A stretch of DNA of 64,000 nt, taken from the NCBI GenBank assembly GCA_963674805.2, contig CAXXNY010000021.1, positions 545,029-609,028 of the forward strand, read 5' to 3'. The notes under the pieces were generated by a model that saw only the letters and a program-made list of their open reading frames with translations, did not search any database and was not told where the DNA came from. Source of the DNA: CALMFG01 sp963674805 (lineage in GTDB: Bacteria > Bacillota > Clostridia > Christensenellales > CALMFG01). The first letter of the stretch is position 1; each line of letters opens with the position of its first letter. Below, piece after piece: positions 1-8,910 of the stretch. The translations under genes were made by a program, and so were the position numbers.

Positions 1-1
1 A

Positions 2-1300
2 TCTTTTGACATTCCCGATCTGCATTACGGTTACCTCCAGCAGATTGTGGACATTTGTGAACGTGAGGGCATGCAGCTGATTTTTGCAATTGCACCGGAG
101 CTTTACTGGGATAATGGCGGTAATGCGGTCTATCCTCCGGCGCTGATGGCGATGGCTGATGAATTAGGAGAGTTTCTGAAAAAAAACGACATTCCGATGA
201 TTAATTATTTAACGCTAACTGATGAAATCGGACTGCTGAAAAGTGATTCTTTCGACGGCCCGCATATGAACACATCAGGTGCGCTTAAGGTGTCTGCGCA
301 TATATCGTCTTACTTGCACGCCCATTACTCAGACCTGCTGAGCTCCTGTTCCTGGGATTATCAAAAAGCATCTCAATCTGAATGGGATGATTTGATGCAT
401 ATGCAAGCAGAGGCGGAAAAGGTTAACGCCAGAAGAATAAAGGCGTATCAACTGAATTTTGAGGCTTATCCGGGCAACATGGCAGCCTATGTTAAATTGC
501 TGGATGATGAGCGCTATATCACGCTGATTGCGGCGAATAATTGCGCGAATACATATTGGATCAACGACATCAAGGACGGATTTAATGCACTCGGGCTTTA
601 TCCCGATATCAATCCCGGCAAGCAACAGGCGTACGCCGCAATTGTTGACAGCGGCGCAGGGAAAGCGCTGCAAATCAGCAGTACAGGCACCGTGACGCTG
701 ACCGGAGATGACGCTGCATTCTCTGACAGCCCGCTGCCTGTTGATGTTAGTATTACCAGCGGTGCAGATACGTATATTCAGGTTAATCAAAAGACATACA
801 GGCTGGATCAGGACGGATATCTTTTTGTGGTGTATGATACCCTTCTCGGTGAAACCGTGTCGGTTACTGTATTTAATATTGACGGGAAGAAGCAACACTA
901 TTCGACTTTCGATGAAAGTGAGGCAGCTTTTCATAATGCCAGCAAAGTTGTCAATATGGATATCTCTTCCGACAGTATTGCGGTTACAGGTGCTTCACGC
1001 AAGGCAACGGATAACGGCATCATGATTATACCGACCGAAGAAACGGCGTGTGTGACTCTGCCGAACGCTGACTGCGGGCACTTTGCTTTGAGACTGAATA
1101 TTGACTGCGTTCAGCAGACCGTATGTGAAGTGGACTATGGGTGTGGTATGTACTGTGTTCAGTTGGTAACCGGGAAAAACGAAGTGTACATCGAGATTGA
1201 TTCCGGCGCACCCGAAACGCCGCTGGCACTAAATTTTAAAGAAAATCCAAGAGGGCTGACCATAGAAGATATCGCATATGCGGTAATTACACCTAAATAA
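2..1300 (+). CDS. C-terminal part of an SGNH/GDSL-hydrolase-like protein (5' end outside window)
   Basis: The frame is open from the first bases of the window, so the gene begins upstream; an internal GTG at 47 is not a convincing start. The visible residues FDGPHMNTSGALK fit the D-x-x-H block near the C-terminus of SGNH-fold esterases and DHHW/AlgX-like proteins, where this Asp and His belong to the catalytic triad. The preceding strand (LIFAIAPE) is also typical. After roughly residue 120 a further region of about 300 residues has beta-rich character and no family I recognise. A role in modifying a cell-surface polysaccharide is inference only. It converges on the next gene with 6 bp between stops. 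The catalytic Ser would lie outside the window. Confidence 0.6.
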   Translation, partial: SFDIPDLHYGYLQQIVDICEREGMQLIFAIAPELYWDNGGNAVYPPALMAMADELGEFLKKNDIPMINYLTLTDEIGLLKSDSFDGPHMNTSGALKVSAHISSYLHAHYSDLLSSCSWDYQKASQSEWDDLMHMQAEAEKVNARRIKAYQLNFEAYPGNMAAYVKLLDDERYITLIAANNCANTYWINDIKDGFNALGLYPDINPGKQQAYAAIVDSGAGKALQISSTGTVTLTGDDAAFSDSPLPVDVSITSGADTYIQVNQKTYRLDQDGYLFVVYDTLLGETVSVTVFNIDGKKQHYSTFDESEAAFHNASKVVNMDISSDSIAVTGASRKATDNGIMIIPTEETACVTLPNADCGHFALRLNIDCVQQTVCEVDYGCGMYCVQLVTGKNEVYIEIDSGAPETPLALNFKENPRGLTIEDIAYAVITPK

Positions 1301-1306
1301 TGGTTA

Positions 1307-1612
1307 CTAGAGAACAGCCGCGATACCGTAGATAGTTGTCAGAAAAGACAGCACAACCACGCATATCACTAAAACAGAAACTGATTTATCCTTAAAAAAT
1401 GCCATTAATCCGAGGATAAAAGAAGCCATCCCAGACAGCCATGCCAGCATCATGGGTATGGTGAGGTTAAGATTGCTGAAGAAGGTCTGACCGCCGCGCT
1501 GGCCGAACACATTAACCATCAGGAAAAAATACGCTAAGAAAATAATAAGGGCGGCGAACAAAACGGCTGACCACTTCCCGTTTTTTGTTTTTGGTAAAAA
1601 AGAGATTTTCAT
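1307..1612 (-). CDS. Small three-helix membrane protein
   Basis: 101 residues with three hydrophobic segments, at about 15-35, 50-72 and 77-99, and a basic N-terminus, so it is an integral membrane protein. It starts 4 bp downstream of the stop of the P-loop kinase gene on the same strand, so the two are almost certainly cotranscribed. I do not recognise a family. The short length and lack of motifs prevent any functional call. Confidence 0.6.
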   Translation of the reverse strand: MKISFLPKTKNGKWSAVLFAALIIFLAYFFLMVNVFGQRGGQTFFSNLNLTIPMMLAWLSGMASFILGLMAFFKDKSVSVLVICVVVLSFLTTIYGIAAVL

Positions 1613-1616
1613 TTAA

Positions 1617-2699
1617 TTACACTCCATTTATCAATATATCCGAACCATCAAGAATGAAATCACATTGCTTGGGTATTTGCAGATGCTCAAAGTAGCGGTT
1701 TTCCATCGGAATCCATTCCTGAATAAACCGTTTTTGCATCTCAGAACCATTACGGTTTAAAATACGTTCTTTCTGCGACTCAAAGTCAAGTTTTAAAAAC
1801 ACTGAAATATCATATAAGCCGGAAAGCGCGGGATGCATGCTGTATGCGCCCTCCACAATATTCAATGGTTTTGGCGCACTGGCAATTGGGTTGCCGAACG
1901 CCTGGGCTTTGCAGTCATACGGGCGAAAGGAAAGCGATTCACTTTTCGTTAACGGATTCAGCACTTCGTTTAAGAAGCGTTCATGGTCCACATTCCCGCC
2001 CGGTGCTGATAAGCGATCCTCGGTTCGCTGGAACGGGCGCAGGAAAAAGTCGTCCATATGGAATACATTCCCGCCGTATACTTGTTCCAGAAAAGCGGCA
2101 AGCGTAGTCTTTCCGGCCGCACTGTTCCCCTCAATCGCCATGATAACGCTTTTTTTTTCAGAAAGCAATTGGTCAATCCGGCAGAGCAGCGGCAGCACCA
2201 TAGCATAATCCGCCCGGATTACCCGGTAAGCGGGGTGATAGCGCTTTCGAAACTCTGGAGAATGATGAATCGCAGGGAATCCGCTTCTCTTGTTGTCCGC
2301 GATCAGGCTTTGGACATATAACGGATCAAAGGGCAGTGTGCTGTCATCGCACAGCTGTTGAAAACACGTCAGCTTAGAGATGAAGCCGCTTTTACTCCCG
2401 GGATTAAACCGGCTGGACAGGAGAAACAACCGGGATAGCGTAGTTGGATTCAAACCATTCGCATTCAGTCCGGCAAGATGCACCCTGCAAAAAAGGTCGC
2501 CGACCGGCTCGATCAAGGCGCCATTGATTTGCGCTGAGGGCAGACTGTCCAATTCCTGCAGCAATCGATCCAGCCCCTGCTGCTCGTCGCGTGCAAAGTG
2601 GGCGCATCCGAATTCGCTTTGATACAGCGCCTTTAACATATCTTCGGCCATGAGACCGGGGTATCGCTTCATTTGATCCATCAGCAGTTCTGTTACCAT
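1617..2699 (-). CDS. Uridine-kinase-like P-loop protein with an extra N-terminal domain
   Basis: The C-terminal half (about 180-360) is a P-loop NTPase of the uridine/panthothenate-kinase type. It has Walker A GNSAAGKTTL near residue 190, then HMDDFFL, the substrate-side Asp motif of this family, and later RNGSEMQKRF in the lid region. The first 170 residues form a separate helical domain with Cys/His at FGCAH that I do not recognise; the fusion doubles the length of a normal uridine kinase (about 210 residues). It probably phosphorylates a small hydroxylated metabolite with ATP or GTP; the substrate is unknown. It is cotranscribed with the small membrane protein just downstream. Annotated start is the ATG at 2699, whose ribosome-binding site is weak. 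Confidence 0.7.
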   Translation of the reverse strand: MVTELLMDQMKRYPGLMAEDMLKALYQSEFGCAHFARDEQQGLDRLLQELDSLPSAQINGALIEPVGDLFCRVHLAGLNANGLNPTTLSRLFLLSSRFNPGSKSGFISKLTCFQQLCDDSTLPFDPLYVQSLIADNKRSGFPAIHHSPEFRKRYHPAYRVIRADYAMVLPLLCRIDQLLSEKKSVIMAIEGNSAAGKTTLAAFLEQVYGGNVFHMDDFFLRPFQRTEDRLSAPGGNVDHERFLNEVLNPLTKSESLSFRPYDCKAQAFGNPIASAPKPLNIVEGAYSMHPALSGLYDISVFLKLDFESQKERILNRNGSEMQKRFIQEWIPMENRYFEHLQIPKQCDFILDGSDILINGV

Positions 2700-3002
2700 T
2701 CATAATCTCGCTTTTCTTTTATCGCTTAAACCATCATAACGTTTATGGATGGATTCCGCAAGCACGGTGGGGGGGCCCTGCAATACTGTTGGACAAACCG
2801 GACAAAAGGCGCTATTGATAAAATTTTATACTTTAAAAAATATTTCATAAAAACTTCACACAATCGTACGCAATACAACCTGAGTGCTGCAGTAAAATGT
2901 AGTAAAAATTAAAGGATTTCTTTGCTCAGGAGAAAACTGACCTGTTTGGGGAGCAGATATTGGTTGTCAGGGCGCTGAGTGAAATCGAATGGAGGAAAAG
3001 CT
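2700..3002. other. Intergenic region between divergent genes
   Basis: About 300 bases without a convincing gene. It must contain the promoters of the leftward kinase gene and the rightward DUF1566 lipoprotein gene. The only strong signal is the GGAGG at 2991-2995 that serves the ATG at 3003. A run of G around 2768 is unusual but has no assigned role. Confidence 0.5.
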
Positions 3003-4601
3003 ATGAGGAGGATTTTTAAGACAGCCGGCATAATAATGATTACTGCTTTGCTCTTGACTGCTTGCGCGGTGGCTGTCAATACGGAAGGAACGGCAGACGG
3101 CCAGCAAACCGCTGCATCAGAAAAGGCGGAAACGCTCCCGGCATTAGAGAATGCACTGGATCAATTGGTCGAGTCAGGCCAGATGACAGATACGGAAAAA
3201 CGGGCGTTGTTGGATTATCTTAAAGAACAGACAGATAATAGTAATCCAATCGGCATGGCAATTGACGCAGGAATTATTACTCCGCAGCAGGCGCAAGCAC
3301 TGGGCGAACTGTTAGGCGCCGCACCTCCGGAAGGCATGCCCGGACCAAACGAAAATACCGAGGCATCACGTGAGAAGCAGGACATAGATATAGGCTCCAT
3401 AACGGGCGATTTGACGGTTGCGCTGGCAAATAAAATTGAAGACCAGCTTTTAGCGGACGTTGGATACAGCGCGGCAGCAGGAGGATATCCGATTGTTGAC
3501 ACGGGTCAAACTGCTTTTTACAGCAACACCAGCGCCATCAGCAAGCAGAAAGCCGGGGATAACTTCTTCGGGCAGGATGCGAATTACATCGGAAATCAAC
3601 CGAGCTATACGGATAACGGTGACGGAACGGTGACGGATAACGTGACAGGACTGATGTGGCAGCAGGATCCGGGAGGAAAAATGACGTGGAAAGAGGCGGT
3701 TGATAATCTGGAAGGATTTTCGCTTGCCGGATATGATGACTGGCGGCTGCCGACAATTAAGGAACTTTACTCATTGATACAGTTCACCGGCGTTACCTCT
3801 ATGGAGAGCGCAGCAGACGCAACACCATATATTGACACGGACTATTTCGAGTTTTCATTCGGCGATGAAACGGGAGAACGGGTTATTGACTCACAATATG
3901 CAACCAGCACGATATATGAAAGCGGTACAATGGGCGGTGCGGCGACGATGTTCGGCGTTAACTTTGCCGACGGCAGAATCAAAGGATATCCAGTGACAAA
4001 GGAATTCTATGTTATGTATGTGCGCGGTAATACCCATTACGGCGTAAACAGCTTTGTGGATAACGGCGACGGAACGATCACCGATGAATCGACCGGGCTG
4101 ATGTGGATGGAATATGACAGCGGATATTTTGAAGCCGGAGAATCGGGCAACGGCACGATGAATTGGCAGCAGGCGCTGGACTGGGCAGAGAACCTGGAAT
4201 TTGCGGGTTGTGACGACTGGACATTGCCTGATGCAAAACAGCTCCAAAGTATTGTCGATTACACGCGCAGTCCGGATACAACCGGTTCCGCTGCAATTGA
4301 TCCCATGTTCCAAACCACTCAAGTAGCCGGAGTTGATGGATCACTCGGTTACGCATATTATTGGACAGGCACGACACATCTGGACGGCAGGCCGCTTGGG
4401 GGCAATGCGGTTTATATCGCTTTCGGCGAAGCTTCCGGAGAGATGAATCATTCGTTGATGGACGTGCACGGCGCGGGTGCGCAGCGCAGTGATCCGAAGA
4501 CAGGCGATGCGGATGATTATCCTGCTGTGAATGAATATGCGCCGCAGGGTGATGTGCGGTACGTATACAATATGGTAAGGCTTGTTCGTGAAGCGGACTG
4601 A
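3003..4601 (+). CDS. Secreted lipoprotein with two DUF1566 (Lcl C-terminal) domains
   Basis: 532 residues from ATG 3003, chosen over an in-frame GTG at 2979 because GGAGG sits at 2991-2995. The N-terminus MRRIFKTAGI leads into a hydrophobic stretch ending in the lipobox LLTAC, so the protein should be lipidated at Cys and displayed outside the membrane. Residues about 40-160 are helical and acidic. Two copies of the DUF1566 signature follow: DNGDGTVTDNVTGLMWQ with DDWRLPTIKEL, then DNGDGTITDESTGLMWM with DDWTLPDAKQL. The domain has a C-type-lectin-like fold and is found in surface and adhesion proteins of many bacteria. Function here is unknown. A decayed relative lies at about 45.8-46.2 kb. 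Confidence 0.8.
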   Translation: MRRIFKTAGIIMITALLLTACAVAVNTEGTADGQQTAASEKAETLPALENALDQLVESGQMTDTEKRALLDYLKEQTDNSNPIGMAIDAGIITPQQAQALGELLGAAPPEGMPGPNENTEASREKQDIDIGSITGDLTVALANKIEDQLLADVGYSAAAGGYPIVDTGQTAFYSNTSAISKQKAGDNFFGQDANYIGNQPSYTDNGDGTVTDNVTGLMWQQDPGGKMTWKEAVDNLEGFSLAGYDDWRLPTIKELYSLIQFTGVTSMESAADATPYIDTDYFEFSFGDETGERVIDSQYATSTIYESGTMGGAATMFGVNFADGRIKGYPVTKEFYVMYVRGNTHYGVNSFVDNGDGTITDESTGLMWMEYDSGYFEAGESGNGTMNWQQALDWAENLEFAGCDDWTLPDAKQLQSIVDYTRSPDTTGSAAIDPMFQTTQVAGVDGSLGYAYYWTGTTHLDGRPLGGNAVYIAFGEASGEMNHSLMDVHGAGAQRSDPKTGDADDYPAVNEYAPQGDVRYVYNMVRLVREAD

Positions 4602-4706
4602 CCAGACTGACAATTCTTATATATAAGCAAGAGTAATTCAAAAAGGCTGACCCGATGCGGACAGTCTTTTTTTGTCAGTTGATTGCAGAAGATATAACGA
4701 TAGTAA

Positions 4707-4762
4707 TTGACAAACGAGAAAGTATCGCATATCATATAGTAAGAAATCTAACTATATGATAT
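4707..4762 (+). promoter_or_regulatory. Promoter with palindromic MarR-type operator
   Basis: TTGACA at 4707-4712, a 17-bp spacer, then TATCAT at 4730-4735 (one mismatch to TATAAT). The -10 box lies inside the left arm of a perfect 12-bp inverted repeat, ATATCATATAGT at 4729-4740 and ACTATATGATAT at 4751-4762, with a 10-bp spacer. The right arm ends 13 bp before the MarR-family start codon. This geometry predicts autorepression of the MarR/unknown/MATE operon. Confidence 0.75.
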
Positions 4763-4775
4763 CGGGCGGTATCTT

Positions 4776-5273
4776 ATGAGTGTATTATCAGACAAACCAA
4801 AGGACGGCCTGCCGCATACAGAACCTTTGCGCGGCAGCGAAATTAACGAAGCATTCGCCAGGTTTATGCCGATGTTTTATGCGCATATCAACAGTATCCT
4901 CAATCGTTATAAAACCAATCAATATGACCTCAACGAGAACCAGATCAAGGTGATCATGGCTGTCAGCTTTTTGGGACAAATGTCGCCGGTGCAAATCAGC
5001 CGTGATCTGCATATTTTTAAAGGCAGTCTGACCACAATCATACGCGGTCTGATTGAGATGGGGATGCTTAACCGGCGTGATGATCCGCATGATGCTAGGA
5101 AGTACTATTTATCCGCTACGGACAAAGCCCGGATGCTGATTCGCGAAAAAACAGCCCGTGACGCAGCGCGTATGAATGAACTGTTCCTGAATATGCCGGA
5201 TGCTGATTTTGATAAGGTGTGTAAAGGACTTTCAATACTTTCTGATTATCTAAAGGAAACTGAAAAACAATGA
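4776..5273 (+). CDS. MarR-family transcriptional regulator
   Basis: 165 residues with the winged-helix arrangement of MarR proteins. A helical dimerisation N-terminus (about 20-55) is followed by the HTH around residues 68-105 (MSPVQISRDLHIFKGSLTTI) and the wing with RRDDPHDARKYYLSAT, the D-x-R signature of the family. It is the first gene of an operon and its stop overlaps the next start by 4 bp (ATGA). The palindrome overlapping its -10 box suggests it represses itself and the downstream MATE transporter, with release by a small ligand that may be a substrate of that pump. The ligand is unknown. Confidence 0.88.
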   Translation: MSVLSDKPKDGLPHTEPLRGSEINEAFARFMPMFYAHINSILNRYKTNQYDLNENQIKVIMAVSFLGQMSPVQISRDLHIFKGSLTTIIRGLIEMGMLNRRDDPHDARKYYLSATDKARMLIREKTARDAARMNELFLNMPDADFDKVCKGLSILSDYLKETEKQ

Positions 5274-6166
5274 AGGCTTATAATAAAACTGAAGAGTATG
5301 ATGCATTTGGACCATGGATTCATATTGTTGGAGAAGCACATGCATTACCGCCGATTTTTGCTGCGGAATGTCCCGAAGCCGATCGTGCCAAGCTGTTAAT
5401 TAAAATACCGCGAATGATTGAACGCAGGAATGCGAATCCTGATATGCACCTTTACGACAGTGTTGTTGGTGTGACGGATGATTATATTCTGATACTCAAT
5501 CGTAATGGTGACGATATCACCAGGGAAACCATGGCAATCGCGGATATACAGGCAATCCAAAAAACAAATGATTTACTGGCAGGCCAACTGCAGCTCTGCG
5601 CGGCCGATAACGTATTAACCATAGACTATAATACGGTTTCCGATAATATCATATCACGCATCGTTACGCTGATACGCGGTATGTGGGGACAGCAAGAACC
5701 CAGCTTTTCGTTACCGACGCTTCCTTACAGCATCAATACGGTGGGATTTTTATATACCAATCTGATCAATGCCATGCAAAAAGAAGACGCCGGAACCGGG
5801 TTGATTGCATATCAGCCTCAGATGATGGTGAGGATGTATGGGCTTCGGCATATTCTCTCTTTGCTCAAATACCGGCGTGTCATGCAGAGCACGGCGTTTT
5901 TAACCGATTCACGTGAACTTATCACCATTTGCCAATCGAGGTTTATTCAGTCTGAACGGCATAACACTTATGCATATACATACACCTATGTCCCGCTGAG
6001 TGGTATTGCCTATGCGCGAATTATATCATATCCGGGTTATGAATCATTGAGGCAGTTTGAATACGGAACGGCAGACCACAGGTTTGCATCCTTCATCGGA
6101 GAAGAAAATTCAGGGATTGAAGCGTTATCCCGCGTCCTGAATGGATTATTAACGCACCAAAGCTAA
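5270..6166 (+). CDS. Conserved-looking hypothetical protein in a MarR-MATE operon
   Basis: 298 residues, translationally coupled to the MarR gene (ATGA overlap) and 40 bp ahead of the MATE gene. There is no signal peptide and no clear membrane helix, so it should be cytoplasmic. Residues about 60-140 (DSVVGVTDDYILILNR, then alternating strands and a closing helix IISRIVTLIR) look like a PH-type beta-barrel of the kind seen in bacterial PH domains; a second, similar strand-rich block occurs around 200-285. That fold assignment is inference by eye. I do not recognise the family. Confidence 0.6.
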   Translation: MKAYNKTEEYDAFGPWIHIVGEAHALPPIFAAECPEADRAKLLIKIPRMIERRNANPDMHLYDSVVGVTDDYILILNRNGDDITRETMAIADIQAIQKTNDLLAGQLQLCAADNVLTIDYNTVSDNIISRIVTLIRGMWGQQEPSFSLPTLPYSINTVGFLYTNLINAMQKEDAGTGLIAYQPQMMVRMYGLRHILSLLKYRRVMQSTAFLTDSRELITICQSRFIQSERHNTYAYTYTYVPLSGIAYARIISYPGYESLRQFEYGTADHRFASFIGEENSGIEALSRVLNGLLTHQS

Positions 6167-6206
6167 ACGAAACCATCCAGACAACCGAGTTAAGGAGAAT
6201 CTCAAT

Positions 6207-7577
6207 TTGAAAACATCTGCTATTCAAATGCTGGCCGAAGGGAAAATGTCCAAAACACTTTTTCGGCTTTGCCTGCCTGCTGTTGCGGCCATGGCTGTCA
6301 ACGGGATCTATAATGTTGTAGACGCTTTTTTTATTGGATTGACGGGAGATATGGGCGCTATCGGCGCTATTTCAGTGATATTTCCGCTTTTTGTTGTGAT
6401 TACAGCGTTGGGGATTTTTTTGGGCATTGGTGCGAGCTCTTACATATCCCGATGCCTTGGCGCAAAAGCAATACTTAAGGCCAACGATGCGGCAAGCACG
6501 GCTGTGATCTTTTCTCTTATATTAGGAGCGGTTTCCACGGTAACAGGATTCCTGCTGATGCGCCCAATGCTTTATCTTTTTGGGGCGCGTGAAGTCATCA
6601 TGCCCTATGCAAGCGCCTATACTTCCTGGATTTTATACGGCAATATATTTGCCGTGCTTAATGTAACCTTAGCCGGGATCATCCGCGCTGAGGGGAATAC
6701 GATATATCCTACTGTCGCGATGCTTTCTGGAACTGTACTCAATATCGCGCTGGATCCGGTATTTATTTTTGCTGCCGGCTTGGGCATTAAAGGTGCCGCA
6801 ATCGCTACACTGATATCTTATATAACAACGTCCATTATCAGCATATACTATTATCTTTCTAATAAAGCGGTCATAAAAATACGACTTCGCCTTGCGAGTA
6901 TCAGCAAAGAGAATTCAGTTGAAATAATAAAAGTAGGCTTTCCGGCGATGACCAAGCAAGTACTGCTGGCCGTTGTATTCTGCATGATTAATATGCTGAG
7001 CGCCGGTTACGGAGAGAATGCGGTCACTGCGGCGGGCATTTGCGCCAAGGTTAATTCTTTTATGGCAATGACAATGATGGGTATCACACAAGGGTTTATG
7101 CCTGTCGCGGGCTTTAATTTTGGCGCCAAAAACTATGCACGTGTGCTGGATGCTTTTAAAAAAATACTGTTCGTTTTATTGCTGTTTGCGGTTATCTGCA
7201 GTTTATTGTATCTGTTACTGAGTGATGAACTCATACGCATTTTCTGCCGCGACGAAGCGGTTATCCGTATCGGAGAACAGTTTATGATTGCGTTTGCCGT
7301 CGGAACGATACCACTGGCCGTTTCATTTTTGATGGATGCGCTGTTTTTTGCCTGCGGTCTGGCCAGGGCAGCTATGCTCCTTTCGATATCCAGACAAGGG
7401 CTTATTTTTATTCCGCTTGTGCTGATTGCCGACCGGCTTTATCAACTACAAGGAGTAATCTGGTCTTCGGCTGCGGCGGATACGCTCAGCAGTATATTGA
7501 TTGCCCTGCCGCTCTTCATTGCTTTTATTCACAGGATTAAATCTGCAAACGCTTCCTTGAACATTAGTATTAGTTAA
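6207..7577 (+). CDS. MATE-family multidrug/organic cation efflux transporter
   Basis: 456 residues with about twelve hydrophobic segments in two similar halves, the layout of MATE (MatE) antiporters that export drugs or metabolites using Na+ or H+ gradients. Typical motifs are LCLPAVAAMAVNGIYNVVDA near the N-terminus, ALGIFLGIGASSYISRCLGA, and GFMPVAGFNFGAKNY at the start of the second half. The start is TTG at 6207, supported by AAGGAG at 6192-6197; an in-frame ATG at 6228 lacks such a site. It is the last gene of the MarR operon and the most likely effector of that regulatory circuit. Confidence 0.88.
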   Translation: MKTSAIQMLAEGKMSKTLFRLCLPAVAAMAVNGIYNVVDAFFIGLTGDMGAIGAISVIFPLFVVITALGIFLGIGASSYISRCLGAKAILKANDAASTAVIFSLILGAVSTVTGFLLMRPMLYLFGAREVIMPYASAYTSWILYGNIFAVLNVTLAGIIRAEGNTIYPTVAMLSGTVLNIALDPVFIFAAGLGIKGAAIATLISYITTSIISIYYYLSNKAVIKIRLRLASISKENSVEIIKVGFPAMTKQVLLAVVFCMINMLSAGYGENAVTAAGICAKVNSFMAMTMMGITQGFMPVAGFNFGAKNYARVLDAFKKILFVLLLFAVICSLLYLLLSDELIRIFCRDEAVIRIGEQFMIAFAVGTIPLAVSFLMDALFFACGLARAAMLLSISRQGLIFIPLVLIADRLYQLQGVIWSSAAADTLSSILIALPLFIAFIHRIKSANASLNISIS

Positions 7578-7666
7578 TTAAATTGCCCATAGGTTAAATC
7601 ATATTCAATTGTACGATTACCTCTATTATGCTATTCTGAAAAAGTAAAAGCTCAGGAGGTGCAGCC

Positions 7667-8710
7667 ATGCATATAGGGGAAGTCATCAGAAAATACCGTA
7701 AAGATCAGAATATGACGCAGGAGGGAATGGCGGTCCGGCTTGGCGTTACGGCACCGGCGGTGAACAAATGGGAAAAAGGCAACTCGCTGCCCGATATTAC
7801 GTTGCTGTCACCAATTGCGAGATTATTGGATATATCTTTGGACGAATTATTATCCCACAAACAAGCGCTTTCTGAGGAGGAAGCGAACCGGCTTTTAATG
7901 GAGGCTGAAGAGAAGCTGAAAACGGAAGGGATAGATGACGTCTTCGAGTGGATGAAAGCGTGCCTTTCGACGTACCCGAACAGCTATTATCTCATTTTGT
8001 GGATGGCGAGTATCTTTGACAGCCACCGGCAAATGGATAAGGTGCAAGAAGCAGAGCGCTATGACGATTATGTTTTAAACTGCTATACGCGGGTGCTGGA
8101 GAGCGAAAGCGAAACGCTGAGGCTTGCCGCTGCTGAGGCATTGTATTATTTTTATATTCAAAAGCAAGCATACAATCAGGCCGAAGAATACCTCGCCTAT
8201 TTCTCCAAGGAGAACCCCGAGCGCAAACAAAAACAGGCGTTTATTTACAGGAAGACGGGGCGAGAAGAAGAGGCCAATCAGATGTTTGAGGAATTGCTTT
8301 ATTCCGGATACCGGAGCCTAAGCATGTCTTTTCAGGGTATCTATAGTATGGCTCTGGAGGAAGGTGATTATAAGAAAGCCCAGTGGATGGTTGAAAAAAC
8401 GCAGAGTCTGGCAAAGCTATTTGAGTTTGGTGAATATCACGAAGTTTCGGCCGGGCTTGAAATAGCGCAGCTAGAAAAGAATGTAGAGAAAACCTTGTAC
8501 ATCATGGAACGGATGCTGACCAATATCGAAAGTATCGCCGGCTTTTCAAAGTCGCCGCTTTATGCGCATATGAAGTTTAGTACGCCTGATGAAAATTACT
8601 ATAATGAAGTAAGGGAAGGCCTGCTGGAGGCATTCCGCGATGAGGAAACCTTCGCATATTTGAAGGATGATAAGCGGTGGAGAGAATTGGTCGGGTATGC
8701 CCGGAACTGA
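7667..8710 (+). CDS. XRE-family transcriptional regulator with helical-repeat C-terminus
   Basis: 347 residues. Residues 1-65 are a classic HTH_3 domain: IGEVIRKYRKDQNMTQEGMA, then LGVTAPAVNKWEKGNSLPD. The remaining 280 residues are almost all amphipathic helices with spacing typical of TPR-like repeats, as in peptide- or metabolite-sensing XRE regulators of Firmicutes. There is a good AGGAGG site before the ATG. It stands alone, with a terminator (8778-8803) behind it. No adjacent small peptide gene was found, so a quorum-sensing role is not supported. Target genes are unknown; the sigma operon downstream is a candidate by proximity only. Confidence 0.85.
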   Translation: MHIGEVIRKYRKDQNMTQEGMAVRLGVTAPAVNKWEKGNSLPDITLLSPIARLLDISLDELLSHKQALSEEEANRLLMEAEEKLKTEGIDDVFEWMKACLSTYPNSYYLILWMASIFDSHRQMDKVQEAERYDDYVLNCYTRVLESESETLRLAAAEALYYFYIQKQAYNQAEEYLAYFSKENPERKQKQAFIYRKTGREEEANQMFEELLYSGYRSLSMSFQGIYSMALEEGDYKKAQWMVEKTQSLAKLFEFGEYHEVSAGLEIAQLEKNVEKTLYIMERMLTNIESIAGFSKSPLYAHMKFSTPDENYYNEVREGLLEAFRDEETFAYLKDDKRWRELVGYARN

Positions 8711-8777
8711 TCGAATTGTATCGGGATAAATTTCGAAAAGCATAATATTGATATATAATAACTTTTAACATTCTTAT

Positions 8778-8803
8778 AAAACGCTAATAAATAGCGTTTT
8801 CTT
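8778..8803 (+). terminator. Intrinsic terminator after the XRE gene
   Basis: Perfect 9-bp stem AAAACGCTA (8778-8786) with TAGCGTTTT (8792-8800), 5-nt loop, followed by a T-rich run. Confidence 0.75.
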
Positions 8804-8846
8804 TAATTCAAAATCCGTGAATATAAAAAGTCAAATATACAGATAT

Positions 8847-8875
8847 TTGAGATAATAGTAATAAACATGTATAAT
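8847..8875 (+). promoter_or_regulatory. Vegetative-type promoter for the sigma/anti-sigma operon
   Basis: TTGAGA at 8847-8852, 17-bp spacer, TATAAT at 8870-8875; the start codon at 8911 follows about 30 nt after the predicted transcription start. A housekeeping promoter here would give basal sigma-factor expression. Confidence 0.65.
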
Positions 8876-8910
8876 TATTATTCAATATATTTTGTTTTTT
8901 GAGGTTTGGG

